Made by a program: the position numbers and the translations under genes. A stretch of 64,000 bases of DNA from the NCBI GenBank assembly GCA_963575745.1, contig CAUYUJ010021050.1, forward strand, positions 43,501 through 107,500, read 5' to 3'. The notes beneath the pieces are model-generated. The model saw only the letters and a list, made by a program, of their open reading frames with translations. It searched no databases and was not told the DNA's origin. Source of the stretch: Prorocentrum cordatum. Lineage: Eukaryota; Sar; Dinophyceae; Prorocentrales; Prorocentraceae. Below, in pieces: positions 1 through 8,353 of this stretch (positions within the stretch are counted from its first letter, which is position 1; the number at the start of each line of letters is the position of its first letter).

Positions 1-458
1 CAGCAGCGCTGACGCCCGCAGGCCGCGGCACCCGTCCGCCTGCTGCTCTCGGAGGGGGCGCAGCACGGCGCGCCGTGCTGCCCAGGGCCAGCAGCTCCTC
101 CGCCCCGTCGGCGCCCCTGGCCCAAGCCCAGGAGACGGGCCGCCGCCACCGCGGCCCCCTCTTAGGGGCAAGTGGCAGCCGACCGCACCTGCCATCCTTC
201 GTCTTTCCCTCCTTGCTCCCTCCTCCATCCTTTCCTCCGCCTCCTCCTCCTCCTCCTCCTCCTCCTTCTCCTGCGCTCGAGGTCTCGAAGCGGCGCGCCG
301 GCGCCGCCGCGCTCGGCCGCCCCGGCCCGCGGCGCCGCGCCCGGCGAGGCCGCCGTGCATTAGGGTCCCCCCTTGGGGGCGTCCGCGGCCTCTGGCGCGC
401 GACCCGCACGCCCCGCCGCGGCCTGCTCACTCGAGTCCATATGGCAGCGAGGGGCGAG
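1..458. other. GC-rich unassigned stretch with a paralogous empty site
   Basis: No gene is recognised. It holds a short CCT run (about 236-270). Bases 137-190 resemble the joined flanks of the TIR element at 1,240-1,398 and serve as its pre-insertion paralogue. Bases 275-457 resemble 1,676-1,857; both copies lie directly before a GAG array. Open frames here run into the arrays and are not supported as genes. Confidence 0.6.
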
Positions 459-484
459 GAGGAGGAGGAGGAGGAGGAGGAGGA

Positions 485-517
<33 letters not shown>

Positions 518-1210
518 GAGGAGGAGGAGGAGGAGGAGGAGGAGGAGGGAGGAGGAGGAGGAGGAGGAGGAGGAGGAGGAGGAGGAGGAGGAGGAGGAGG
601 AGGAGGAGGAGGAGGAGGAGGAGTGAGTGAGTGAGTGAGGAGTGAGTGAGTGAGTGAGTGAGAGTGAGTGAGTGAGAGTGTGAGTGAGTGAGTAAGTGAG
701 TGTGAGGAGGAGGAGGAGGAGGAGTTGGAGGAGGAGGAGGAGGAGGAGGAGGAGGAGGAGGAGGAGGGAGTGAAGTGAGTGAGTGAGTGAGTGAGTGAGT
801 GAGTGAGTGAGTGAGTGAGTGAGTGAGTGAGTGAGTGAGTGATTGAGTAAGTAAGTAAGTGAGTGGAGGAGGAGGAGGAGGAGGAGTTGGAGGAGGAGGA
901 GGAGGAGGAGGGAGGAGGGAGGAGGAGGAGGAGGAGGAGGAGGAGGAGGAGGAGGAGGAGGAGGAGGAGGAGGAGGAGGAGGAGGAGGAAGTGAGTGAGT
1001 GAGGTGAGTGTGAGTGAGTGAGTGAGTGAGTGAGTGAGTGAGTGAGTGAGTGAGTGAGTGAGTGAGAGTAAGTAAGTGAGTGTGGAGGAGGAGGAGGAGG
1101 AGGAGTGGAGGAGGAGGAGGAGGAGGAGGAGGAGGAGGAGGGGGAGGAGGAGGAGGAGGAGGAGGAGGAGGAGGAGGAGGAGGAGGAGGAGGAGGAGGAG
1201 GAGGAGGACG
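459..1210. repeat. alternating (GAG)n and (GAGT)n microsatellite
   Basis: Three blocks of GAG trinucleotide alternate with three blocks of GAGT tetranucleotide (about 625-705, 771-860, 990-1,080), each GAGT block flanked by GAG. The plus strand is almost pure purine plus T. The long Ser/Pro/Leu or Glu/Gly/Arg homopolymer frames in all registers follow from this and are not proteins. Confidence 0.97.
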
Positions 1211-1231
1211 GGCCGCCGCCACCGCGGCCCC

Positions 1232-1406
1232 CATTAGGGCTGCGTCGGGCATGTCCCTCCACAGGAGGAATATCCAAAAGTAGTCAAACAGTAGTCTGGG
1301 GATGATTTTTGACCAGTTTTGACACTTTGGGACTCTTTTGTGTGCTATCTTTATTTTTCGTCCAAAATCCGCCTGTATGGGGGACATGCTCGACCTAACA
1401 TTAGGG
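1232..1406. mobile_element. TIR family 1 element (copy 1a) with 8-bp TSD
   Basis: The element spans 1,240-1,398. Its ends carry GTCGGGCATGTCC and the near-complement GGACATGCTCGAC, and each end has its own small stem (CCTCC-ACA-GGAGG type at the left). The 8 bases CATTAGGG flank it perfectly at 1,232-1,239 and 1,399-1,406. The interior is T-rich and non-coding. Four related copies occur at 7,293, 12,171, 38,817 and 52,660. An 8-bp duplication is typical of hAT-like DNA transposons, so I infer a non-autonomous (MITE-like) element. Confidence 0.88.
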
Positions 1407-1854
1407 GCAAGTGCCAGCCGACTGCATCTCCTAGGCGCAAGTGCGCCACCAGGGCCGCCTACGATCCGATTCGGTGCGATTCGATTCGCAGGCTGGGGCC
1501 GCGATTCCAATTCGATGCGCGGTCTGGCTCTATTCACCGGCACCGGCCAGGGCCAGCCGGAAGCGCGGCGCGGCGGTTCGATTTCGATTCGCTGCGGAAC
1601 GGTTCGCTGGCGACCCGATCTGTTTCCGATCCGCTCCGATTCTGCGATTCGACCCAGCTCTGGTCTGCCAGCGAGGCTCTCAATGTCTCGACGCGATCTT
1701 CCCCAGCTCGCGGCGTCGCTCCCGGCGACGCCGCCATGGTCCGAGCGCCGGCCGCAGCCCAGCATCGGCCCCCCTTGGGGGGGGCATTCGCGGCCTCCTG
1801 CGCGCGACCCGCATGCCCCGCCGCGGCCTGCTCACTTGAGTCAACGTGGCAACG
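1407..1854. other. unassigned GC-rich stretch
   Basis: No gene is recognised. Degenerate GATTCG-type short repeats occupy about 1,465-1,660. Bases 1,676-1,857 are a diverged copy of 275-457, including the block ending in GCGGCCTGCTCACT just before the next GAG array. Confidence 0.55.
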
Positions 1855-2328
1855 AAGGACGAGGAGGAGAAGGAGGAGGGGGAGGGGGGAGGAGGAGGAG
1901 GAGGAGGAGGAGGAGGAGGAGGAGGAGGAGGAGGAGGAGGAGGAGGAGGAGGAGGAGGAGGAGGAGGAGGCGGAGGCGGAGGAGGGGGAGGGGGAGGAGG
2001 AAGGAGGAGGAGGAGGAGAGGAGGAGGAGGAGGAGGAGGAGGAGGAGGAGGGAGGAGGGGGAGGAGGAGGAGGAGGCGAAGGAATCAGGAAGGAAGAGAG
2101 GAGGAGGAGAGGAGGAGGAGGAGGAGGAGGAGGAGGAGGAGGAGGAGGAGGAGGAGGAGTGGGGGAAGGAGAAGGAGGAGGAGGAGGAGGAGGAGGAGGA
2201 CGCGAAGGGATCAGGAAGGAGGAGGAGGCGGAGAAGGAGGAGGCGAAGGGATCAGGAAGGAAGAAGAGGAGGAGGAGGAGAAGGAGAAGGAGGAGGAGGA
2301 GGAGGAGGAGGGGACGAGGAGGTGGAGG
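1855..2328. repeat. imperfect (GAG)n array
   Basis: Nearly pure plus-strand purine, GAG repeats interrupted by GGG, GAA and short GCGAAGGGATCAGGAAG spacers that recur about every 60-90 bases. Open frames in every register are low complexity. Confidence 0.95.
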
Positions 2329-2898
2329 AGGAGTGGCCCGGGTTTCGCCCAGGATCCAGTTCTGTGGCCAGGGTTTCGCCCAGCATCGGCCCCCCTTGCG
2401 GGCCCCACAAGGGGGGCCCACAAGGGGGGCCGAGATGGAGGGACAGCGCCCGCATCGAAAACATCACGTCGTCGAATCTGCTGCCGTCGCCGTTGCCGTC
2501 GCGTCTGGCTGGTGCCGGCGCTGTCGCCGCCAGCTGCGGCCAACCCGCCCGGGCTGGCGGGCCCTCTCCCGCCAGTGGAGGCCGTCACGAAGCCCGTGGT
2601 GCCCGAGCGCTACGGCGGCGGCGTGGGCGGCGCTGCTGTCGCCGGGAGAGAAGGCGCGCGCGCGATCGGCGGGGCGGTCGGGTGGTCGGGTGGCCGTCTG
2701 GTGGGTGAGCTTTTCTCGGGGGGGGGAGACATCGGCCACCAATCGCCCATCGATCGTGGATATGAGCCCGATAGCCCCACCCCGCCCAGGAACGTTCGGA
2801 TTCGTCATGGGGCCTATCGGCGATCTATCGGCGACGTGGCGGATAGGGGTGGGTGGACGAGAAGGGTGGGCCGGGCGGTGGGTGGGCATTTTGATCCG
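2329..2898. other. unassigned GC-rich stretch
   Basis: Contains a short duplicated ...GGGTTTCGCCCAG... unit (about 2,338-2,390) and a tandem CAAGGGGGGCC motif (about 2,400-2,430). The rest shows no recognisable gene or repeat family. Confidence 0.5.
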
Positions 2899-3117
2899 GG
2901 CCTCCCAGATGGAGTCCCAGCAGGTGGTGGCGGAGGATCGTGCCACGCATCGCCGATCGCCGATGCATTGGCGACGCAGTTCGATGCGGAGCCCAGTTCT
3001 CTCGACGCCAACATCGCCGATGCATCGCTGACGTCACCGCTGCGTCGCCGGTGCATCGGCGGTGCGGCGCGATCCGCTGACCCCGTATGCTCGGACTCTA
3101 TTTGGGAGGCCTCCATT
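2899..3117. mobile_element. TIR family 5 element (GCATCGGCGATG-rich), copy 1
   Basis: The ends carry GGCCTCCCAGATGGAGTCC and TCGGACTCTATTTGGGAGGC, which are inverted. The interior is full of short palindromes around GATGCATCG. Related copies are at 9,604-9,809 and 13,385-13,845 (split). No coding capacity. I infer a MITE-like element. Confidence 0.75.
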
Positions 3118-3300
3118 CGAGGAGGAGGAGGAGGAAGAGGAGGAGGAGGAGGAGGAGGAGGAGGAGGAAGAGGAGAAAGAGGAGGAGGAGGAGGAGGAGG
3201 AGGAGGAGGAGGAGGATGAGGAGGAGAAGAAGGAGGAGGAAGGAGGAGGAGGAGCAGGAGGAGGAGGAGGAGGAGGAGGAGGGGGAGGAGGAGAAGGACG
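3118..3300. repeat. (GAG)n array
   Basis: Purine-only plus strand with GAG repeats and occasional AAG or AGC interruptions, directly abutting the family 5 element on its left. Confidence 0.95.
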
Positions 3301-3660
3301 GCGAGGGCGAGGGCGTGGCGGAAATTGGGGAGCAGGGCGAGGGCGGGGTGGAAGAGGTGTGAGCGTGGCGCGGGGCGGTTTCCCCCCCCCCTCAGGCTCG
3401 CCTCGCCCTAAGGAGGTCTTCTCCCCCCCCTCCTCCGCATCCCCTCTTCCCCCCCTCTCCCCCACCCCTCCTTCCCGTCCTCGCCTCCCTCTTTCTGCAC
3501 CTCCTCGCCCTTCCCGGCCTCACTCTCCGCCTCTCTCCCTCCCTCTCTTGCTTCCTCCCTTCCCTTTTTTCTTTTTTTTCCAACCATCCTGTGGTGTTGG
3601 GTTTTCGTTTTGAAGAGACAGCGTCCCGCGTTCCTTCCTCCTCCCTCTCCTCCCTTTTTC
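3301..3660. other. pyrimidine-rich unassigned stretch
   Basis: After a GGCGAGGGCGAG-type short repeat, the plus strand becomes C/T-rich (about 3,380-3,660), mirroring the purine-rich DNA before it. No gene is recognised. Confidence 0.5.
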
Positions 3661-3926
3661 CACCATCATCATCATTATCACCATCATCATCATGATCATC
3701 AACCTCAGCATCACCATCATCAGCATCATCATCACCATCATCATCACAATCATCATCAGCAGCATCAGCATCAGCAGCATCATCAGCATCAGCTACAGCA
3801 TCAGCATCATCATCTTCAGCATCAGCATCTTCATCTTCACATTTCCATCGTTATCAGCATCATCAGCATCATCATCCATCATCAGCATCATCATCATCAT
3901 CAGCAGCATCATCACCACCACCATCA
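3661..3926. repeat. (CAT)n/(CAG)n trinucleotide array
   Basis: Repeats of CAT, CAC and CAG. His/Ile/Ser frames on plus and Met frames on minus are by-products. Confidence 0.95.
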
Positions 3927-4172
3927 CACCCAGTACAGCGTTTCGTGGCCCCATGGGGAGCTCCACGTAAGGCCCCAGTGGGGGTGGCCACATGCGTCCG
4001 TCACACCCAGTACAGCGTTTGGTGGCCCCATGGGGAGCTCCACCCAAGGGCCCTGTGGGGGTGACAACATGCAACCGCCACACACAGTACAGCGTTTCGT
4101 CGCCCCATAGAGAGCTCCACCCAAGGCCCTAGTGGCGGTGGCCACATGCGTCCGCCACACCCAGTACAGCGC
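3925..4172. repeat. 77-bp minisatellite, locus 1
   Basis: The motif CAGTACAGCG recurs at 3,931, 4,008, 4,085 and 4,162, exactly 77 bases apart. The unit includes GTTTCGTGGCCCCATGGGG and GTGGCCACATGCGTCCG. A related array is at 52,075-52,385. It directly follows a trinucleotide array. Confidence 0.92.
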
Positions 4173-4234
4173 ACGAATTCGTTATACAGCCACGCACGCA
4201 GGGACATCGACTGACCGTTCGGCCCCCTTATTCT

Positions 4235-4318
4235 GATACATATATATATACACACGCAGATGGGTGTATATATATATATATGTGTATATACATACATATA
4301 TATATATATAGATATCTA
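4235..4318. repeat. (AT)n and (GTATAT)n run
   Basis: Alternating TA/CA dinucleotides, one of the few AT-rich spots in the first 16 kb. Confidence 0.9.
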
Positions 4319-4324
4319 GAGTGG

Positions 4325-5110
4325 CCTTCAGCCCATCCCGCCACCGTGCTTGGTTTGTCGGTCAGAGGCCTCTTGGATGTTCGTTTGGATATCGTGGTGG
4401 GCCTTTTCGGGGTCCTCTTGGAAACAGTTTTGAGGCCTCTCAGGGGCCGTTCAGGGGGCCTCTTGGGCCCTCTTTGTGGGAGGACGATGACGAACTTGGA
4501 GGCTTCTTGGGGCGTCTTGGGGTCTCTTGGCGGTCCCGGGGGCCTCTTTCGTACCTTGGAGAGCCCCCTTGGGGCCTCTTGGGGTTCCCTTCTTGGGAGC
4601 CTCTCGGACGCATCTCGGGCGTCTCCTAGGGCATCCTTGGCGCCTCTTTGGGCCCTCGTGGGGCGCTTTGGGGAGGCTTGGGGACGTTTATGGGCCATCT
4701 TGGAGGACATCGGTTAAGTAATGGGAGAACTTCAAGTAGCCTTGCCCGTCTAGGGTGCCATAATCGTCTCTTGGACCCTTCTTGGGGCCCTCTTGTGCGC
4801 GCTTGGGGCCGTATTGGGGCTCTCACGAGCCTCTTTTGGGATTCTTTGGAGCTCTCTTGACAGCAAAACGGCGCGAAGGCAACATTGATTGATTTTCTTT
4901 GGGTTTTGAACTGGTTGTGGCTTGGCGGCCTCCGTGAGACGCTCCGTGGCCACTTGGAACCGTCTTGGAACGGTCTTGGGGCCCCTCGGACCATCTTGGG
5001 AGCCATCTTGAGGCATCTGTGCCGTTTTGGGGGTAATAGTTGGCTTTCTGAGGCCCTCTTGGAGCCGTCTTGAGCCATCTTGGGTGCTCTGGTCGCTCGC
5101 GGGGCGCCCC
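4325..5110. repeat. degenerate GGCCTCTTGGG short-period array, locus 1
   Basis: About 790 bases of diverged 10-13-base units around GGCCTCTTGGG, GGAGCC and CATCTTGG. The same repeat type occurs at 39,385-39,560, at 41,195-41,342 with 45,822-46,130, at 49,370-49,450, and as the CTCCTGG version at 57-62.6 kb. Frames through it are repetitive and not genes. Confidence 0.75.
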
Positions 5111-5402
5111 GTCCAGGTCCAGGGGAGGGGGTATGGGGGAGGGGTCCCCCCCCCACGAGGGGGAAAAAGAGGGTTGGAAGAGGAGCTTCTCTAGACCACC
5201 TACGCCCAGAAAGCTGGTGGGATTCTCCACGCAGTCGCCTACAAACATGGTGGTCGTTATTGTGGGGACGGCGCCTGTGGTCGTCGTGCATCGGCATGAT
5301 ACTTCGTCGCCAGCGCACGTACGTGTTCGCACATTGTTTTTGTTCCCTGGCGGTGGCAACTACTCCACGGGACGCGTAAGGTACATACGAGAACGTAGGC
5401 TA
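5111..5402. other. unassigned stretch
   Basis: Short G and C runs at 5,120-5,160. Bases 5,195-5,225 (GCCCAGAAAGCTGGTGGGAT) resemble 46,225-46,255; in both places this lies downstream of a GGCCTCTTGGG array, so it may be part of one larger repeat. Confidence 0.45.
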
Positions 5403-5620
5403 CGAGGAACATGTTGGAGGCTTCGCGCGGCGCGCAATATAGCTGTCTGATCTCGTCCGCACGCCCGCCCCGTCAGATCTTGGGCGACGTTCGCGCGGCG
5501 ATGCTCCGACGTGTGTCCGACGCATTCCCACGCAATCCGGCGTACGCCCGACGCACATCCGACGTAGCTCTTCCCCGAATCGGAACTCAGTTTGCCGCGC
5601 GAGGCCTCCAACATGTTCTT
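5403..5620. mobile_element. single TIR element with about 25-bp ends
   Basis: GAACATGTTGGAGGCTTCGC at 5,404 is answered by the complement GCGAGGCCTCCAACATGTTC ending near 5,617. Both extend into a further GCGGC, giving about 25 bp of inverted terminus around 165 bp of interior rich in TCCGACG-type motifs. No coding capacity and no other copy noticed in the window. Confidence 0.75.
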
Positions 5621-6010
5621 CAGCAGACACGACGAAGGAGTATCATCACTCTGGCTGATCCTCGTGGGCGGGGAGCTTCTTCGACATCCGTATCCGCGGC
5701 CTCGCGGGCCGGGTTCCCGGGCTGCGACCTCGCGGATTCGGGGGCACCGTTTCGCGGATATCCTGCGCGGAACGTATCCGTGCGGGCCCCAGAATCCAGA
5801 CCGCAGGCACGCGTATACCGATTTTCGCATACAGCTAAAACGCTGAGGTAAGGACCTCTTTGGGTTCGGAAGAGGCTCGCTCTTTCTGGGGTTATTCCGT
5901 GGTTGTTCCTCGTGTTTTCTTCGTGCATTCAGTGGCTTCTGGGGCCAAGAAAGGGCTTCGTTCCATACTTATCGTTCCTCATGCCGGCAGCCCTTCTGCA
6001 TCCCTCGCGC
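5621..6010. other. unassigned stretch
   Basis: GC-rich DNA to about 5,850, then a more balanced segment. No gene, TIR element or long repeat recognised. Confidence 0.4.
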
Positions 6011-6250
6011 CTCTGAGGAGGAGGAGGAGGAGGAGGAGGAGGAGGGGAGGAGGAGGAGGAGGAGGAGGGGGAGGAAAAGGAGGAGGAGGAGGAGGAGGGG
6101 AGGTGGAGGAGGAGGAGGAGGAGGAGGAGGAGGAGGAGCACGAGGCGGAGGAGGAGGTGGAGGAGGAGGAGGAGGAGGATGAAAAGGAGGATGAAGAGGA
6201 CGTGGACGAGGGGGACGAGGACGAGGAGACGATGTCGACGAGGAGAAATG
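6011..6250. repeat. (GAG)n array
   Basis: GAG repeats with GAT and GAC codon-like interruptions toward the 3' side. The acidic or glycine-rich frames are by-products. Confidence 0.95.
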
Positions 6251-6429
6251 GGTGATTAGGAGAAGGAGGCGGATGTGGACGAGGGAGTGACGAGAACTAC
6301 CCATATCCCTTGACCCCTGGCCAGGCCCAGTCTTGGCCCAGGAGCTGTGTCTGTGCCCTCCTGGCCAAGCGAGGAGGGCGTGCACCTCGCTTCTTGGCCC
6401 AGGGTGGGCCTGGCCAGGAGCAGCGGAGA

Positions 6430-6640
6430 TGTACCGCCGGCGAGCGAGGGGGGGAAGCGAGAAAAAACAAGGTTTTCTCAGCAGGCGGCGGAGCTTCTCG
6501 AAAGCCCTCGGGCCTTCTGGGTAGCTGTTTGCGTCTTCGGGGACGGCTCGGCAGACCGCCCGAAAGGCCAGGGGACTTCCGGGCCTTCTGAGAAGGCCCG
6601 CCCCCTCTCACTTCCCCCCTCCCAGGCTGGCCGCCGAAAG
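6430..6640. mobile_element. TIR family 8 element, copy 1
   Basis: Left end GGCGAGCGAGGGGGGGAAGC and right end TCTCACTTCCCCCCTC are inverted. Inside are repeated CTTCTGAGAAGGCC and TTCTCGAAAGCC palindromes. Copies at 13,869-14,015 and 63,517-63,612 share the ends and the CTTCTCAGAAGGC core. No coding capacity. Confidence 0.7.
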
Positions 6641-7076
6641 TAGACGTTCAGGTCTCGCCGCACTACCCCCCCCCGTGTGAGCAGGCGGGCGCGCCGGGCT
6701 AGAGGCCGCCCTCGCGGGCGCCGCCGGGGAGCTGGCCTCGAGGATCAGCGCGGGCGGGCTCAGGTCAAGGGAGGAAGAACCATCCCGACCCCAATGAGTT
6801 GGGCGACTGCTAACGGGCGTGGTTCCGCCGGGGTGTGGTTTGCGATCGGCGCCGTCGGGGCCTGGGGAGCATGGCACTGTCCTCGTCGGACCTCCTCGGG
6901 GCGCGGCGGAGAGCTCTGTCGAAGTCCTCGCCCGCCCTCCAGGGTGCCCCCCAGGGTGCCGGTTGCAAGCCGCACCCTTCGTAAACCACACCCTTCGGAG
7001 TCGCCGATGCTCGGCGTCTACGAAGTGACCCTGGGCGTTTGCTGAGCAGCCCTGCCCTGTTCGACTCCTCCACTGG
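6641..7076. other. unassigned GC-rich stretch
   Basis: No recognisable gene. The short CACCCTTCG/CAGGGTGCC duplications around 6,940-7,000 are the only structure noticed. Confidence 0.4.
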
Positions 7077-7245
7077 GTGCGTCTACAGTGGACGCTCATG
7101 CCAAGAAACACCCTGCTGGCCTCCAGGGTGCCCGGGGTTCCTCGGGTTCCGATGGTTCTGCTATGCGTGTCGTCCCCACACCAGAAATCAGCGGACGCCC
7201 TGGCGTCCCAGGGGCGGGTTTCCTGTGGAAGGTTCCCTGCGGTCG
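7077..7245. repeat. dispersed repeat family 4, copy 1
   Basis: Begins with a hairpin-like block (CCAAGAAACACCCTG ... CCAGGGTGCC) and ends near GGTTTCCTGTGGAAGGTTCC. Copies at 10,975-11,137 and 12,979-13,142 and fragments at 27,252-27,310 and 28,430-28,505 align in the same order. About 160 bp, non-coding. Likely another short mobile family; its true ends are unclear. Confidence 0.7.
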
Positions 7246-7284
7246 AGCGCCTACTGGACTGGACGGCTTCGCTCGTCGGGGCGC

Positions 7285-7471
7285 CTCTTGTTTCAAGTCG
7301 GGCCTGTCCCTCTACAGGGGGGAATATTCAAGAATAGGTTAAACACAGCCTGGGGACTATTCTCTTGACCATGTTTGAGCTTTTTCTTTTTTTGTTTAGG
7401 GGGGGGTAAATTTGTTGTTTTCTGTTTTTTGTTCGTCCAAGCTCCGCCTGTAGGAGGACATGCCCGACCTA
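7285..7471. mobile_element. TIR family 1 element (copy 1b), right end interrupted
   Basis: The left end TCAAGTCGGGCCTGTCC starts at 7,293 and the right end GGACATGCCCGAC ends at 7,468. The TIR family 6 element begins at once (TACAGTCGG), so the right flank of 1b is displaced. The 8 left-flank bases CTCTTGTT are only weakly matched (5 of 8) by the sequence beyond family 6. The interior is T-rich. Confidence 0.8.
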
Positions 7472-7640
7472 CAGTCGGCCCGGATTAGTATAGGTCGACC
7501 TTGCCAGCTCAAGGGTACCCTCGTGTCCCGTGCCTCGCGACACGTGCCTCCTTGCACTTCTCTGGCGATTGTGGCCCTCGGAAGGGCCTCGTGTCCTCTC
7601 GCGTGCCCTGTCCAATCGGGGCCGACCGCAGCTCTCTCTC
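7470..7640. mobile_element. TIR family 6 (Tc1/mariner-like ends), copy 1
   Basis: The ends are TACAGTCGGCCCGGATTAG and CAATCGGGGCCGACCGCAG, inverted over about 17 bp. The start TA-CAGT is the classic TA target plus CAGT terminus of Tc1/mariner-type elements (established knowledge). A second copy at 13,494-13,727 shares interior blocks such as GTGGCCCTCGGAAGG. No transposase; a MITE by inference. Confidence 0.75.
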
Positions 7641-7742
7641 TGCTGCCCTGGCAGGGCCCACTTCCTGGGGCAGATGCGGCAGCGGGCGGAGGCGCGGCGC
7701 CGCCCGTGCAGCGGCGCGCGTCAGAGGGGGCGGGCCAGGCCC

Positions 7743-8053
7743 TTGGCATCGCTCGGACGAGTGCGTGCAGTCTCGGCGAGGGGGCCCTCGAGGGCGAGGG
7801 CCCCCACGAGGGCGCGGAGCTCGTCGCGCTGCGCGCCTCGCGGGCCTCGTTCCTGCTCCCCCTCCTCCTCGTCCTCCTTCTCTCCCTTCTGGGGGGGCGG
7901 CGCGAGAGCGCGCGACGTTACTCGCGCTTCGCGCTTCGCGGAGCGCGAAGTTGGGAGCCCTAGGAGGAGCATACTCGACCCTCGGGTATAAAAATAAAGC
8001 GCAGGAGGCCGAAACGTGCACGGGGAAGGGACGTCCGAGCGACGGCGAGCCCC
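7743..8053. mobile_element. TIR family 2 element, long copy with internal insertion
   Basis: GGCATCGCTCGGACG near 7,745 is answered by GACGTCCGAGCGACGGCGA ending near 8,051. Compared with the compact copies at 31,928 and 50,094, about 180-190 bp of extra GC-rich DNA is inserted between the GGCGAGGG block and the GAGGAGCAT block. No coding capacity. Confidence 0.7.
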
Positions 8054-8353
8054 CGGGCCGTCGCGGATGGCCATGATCCGGCAGTGGCGAAGCGTCCTGG
8101 CTCGCCTGTGGGCCTGCCAAAAGAATGTTCCAAGAACTTGCGCTATGGTTTCCACGATCTGTTGAACATTTCTGGCTGGGGCCGTCTTGTTCTACCGCAT
8201 CGGGATTCTGTTCTAAGGACACTGGTTTTGTTATTAGAATATGTTTGGGTTCTACGAGCAGTTCGTGGTAGGACTATAGGAATGCCGGGACGGTCGGTCC
8301 CTGCTCAACATGAGGGAAACGGGTCTTTCCAGGCCTCCTGGATGGGGTCGGAG

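Noticed and set aside
360-1277. 305-codon minus-strand frame
   Set aside because: It translates GAG/GAGT arrays as Ser, Pro, Leu and His runs; composition follows the repeat in every register.
1232-1406. TIR family 1 as introners
   Set aside because: Exact removal of the insertion in copies 1a, 1c, 1d and 1e never gives GT, GC or GA at the start together with AG at the end, so no splicing claim is made for this family.
1319-3219. Overlapping frames of 400-570 codons on plus
   Set aside because: They cross GAG arrays and unrelated GC-rich flanks and have no conserved motif.
5055-5095. Possible spliced-leader relic (GAGCCGTCTTGAGCCATCTTGG)
   Set aside because: It lacks CCGTAG and the TTTTGGCTCAAG core; it belongs to the GGCCTCTTGGG array.
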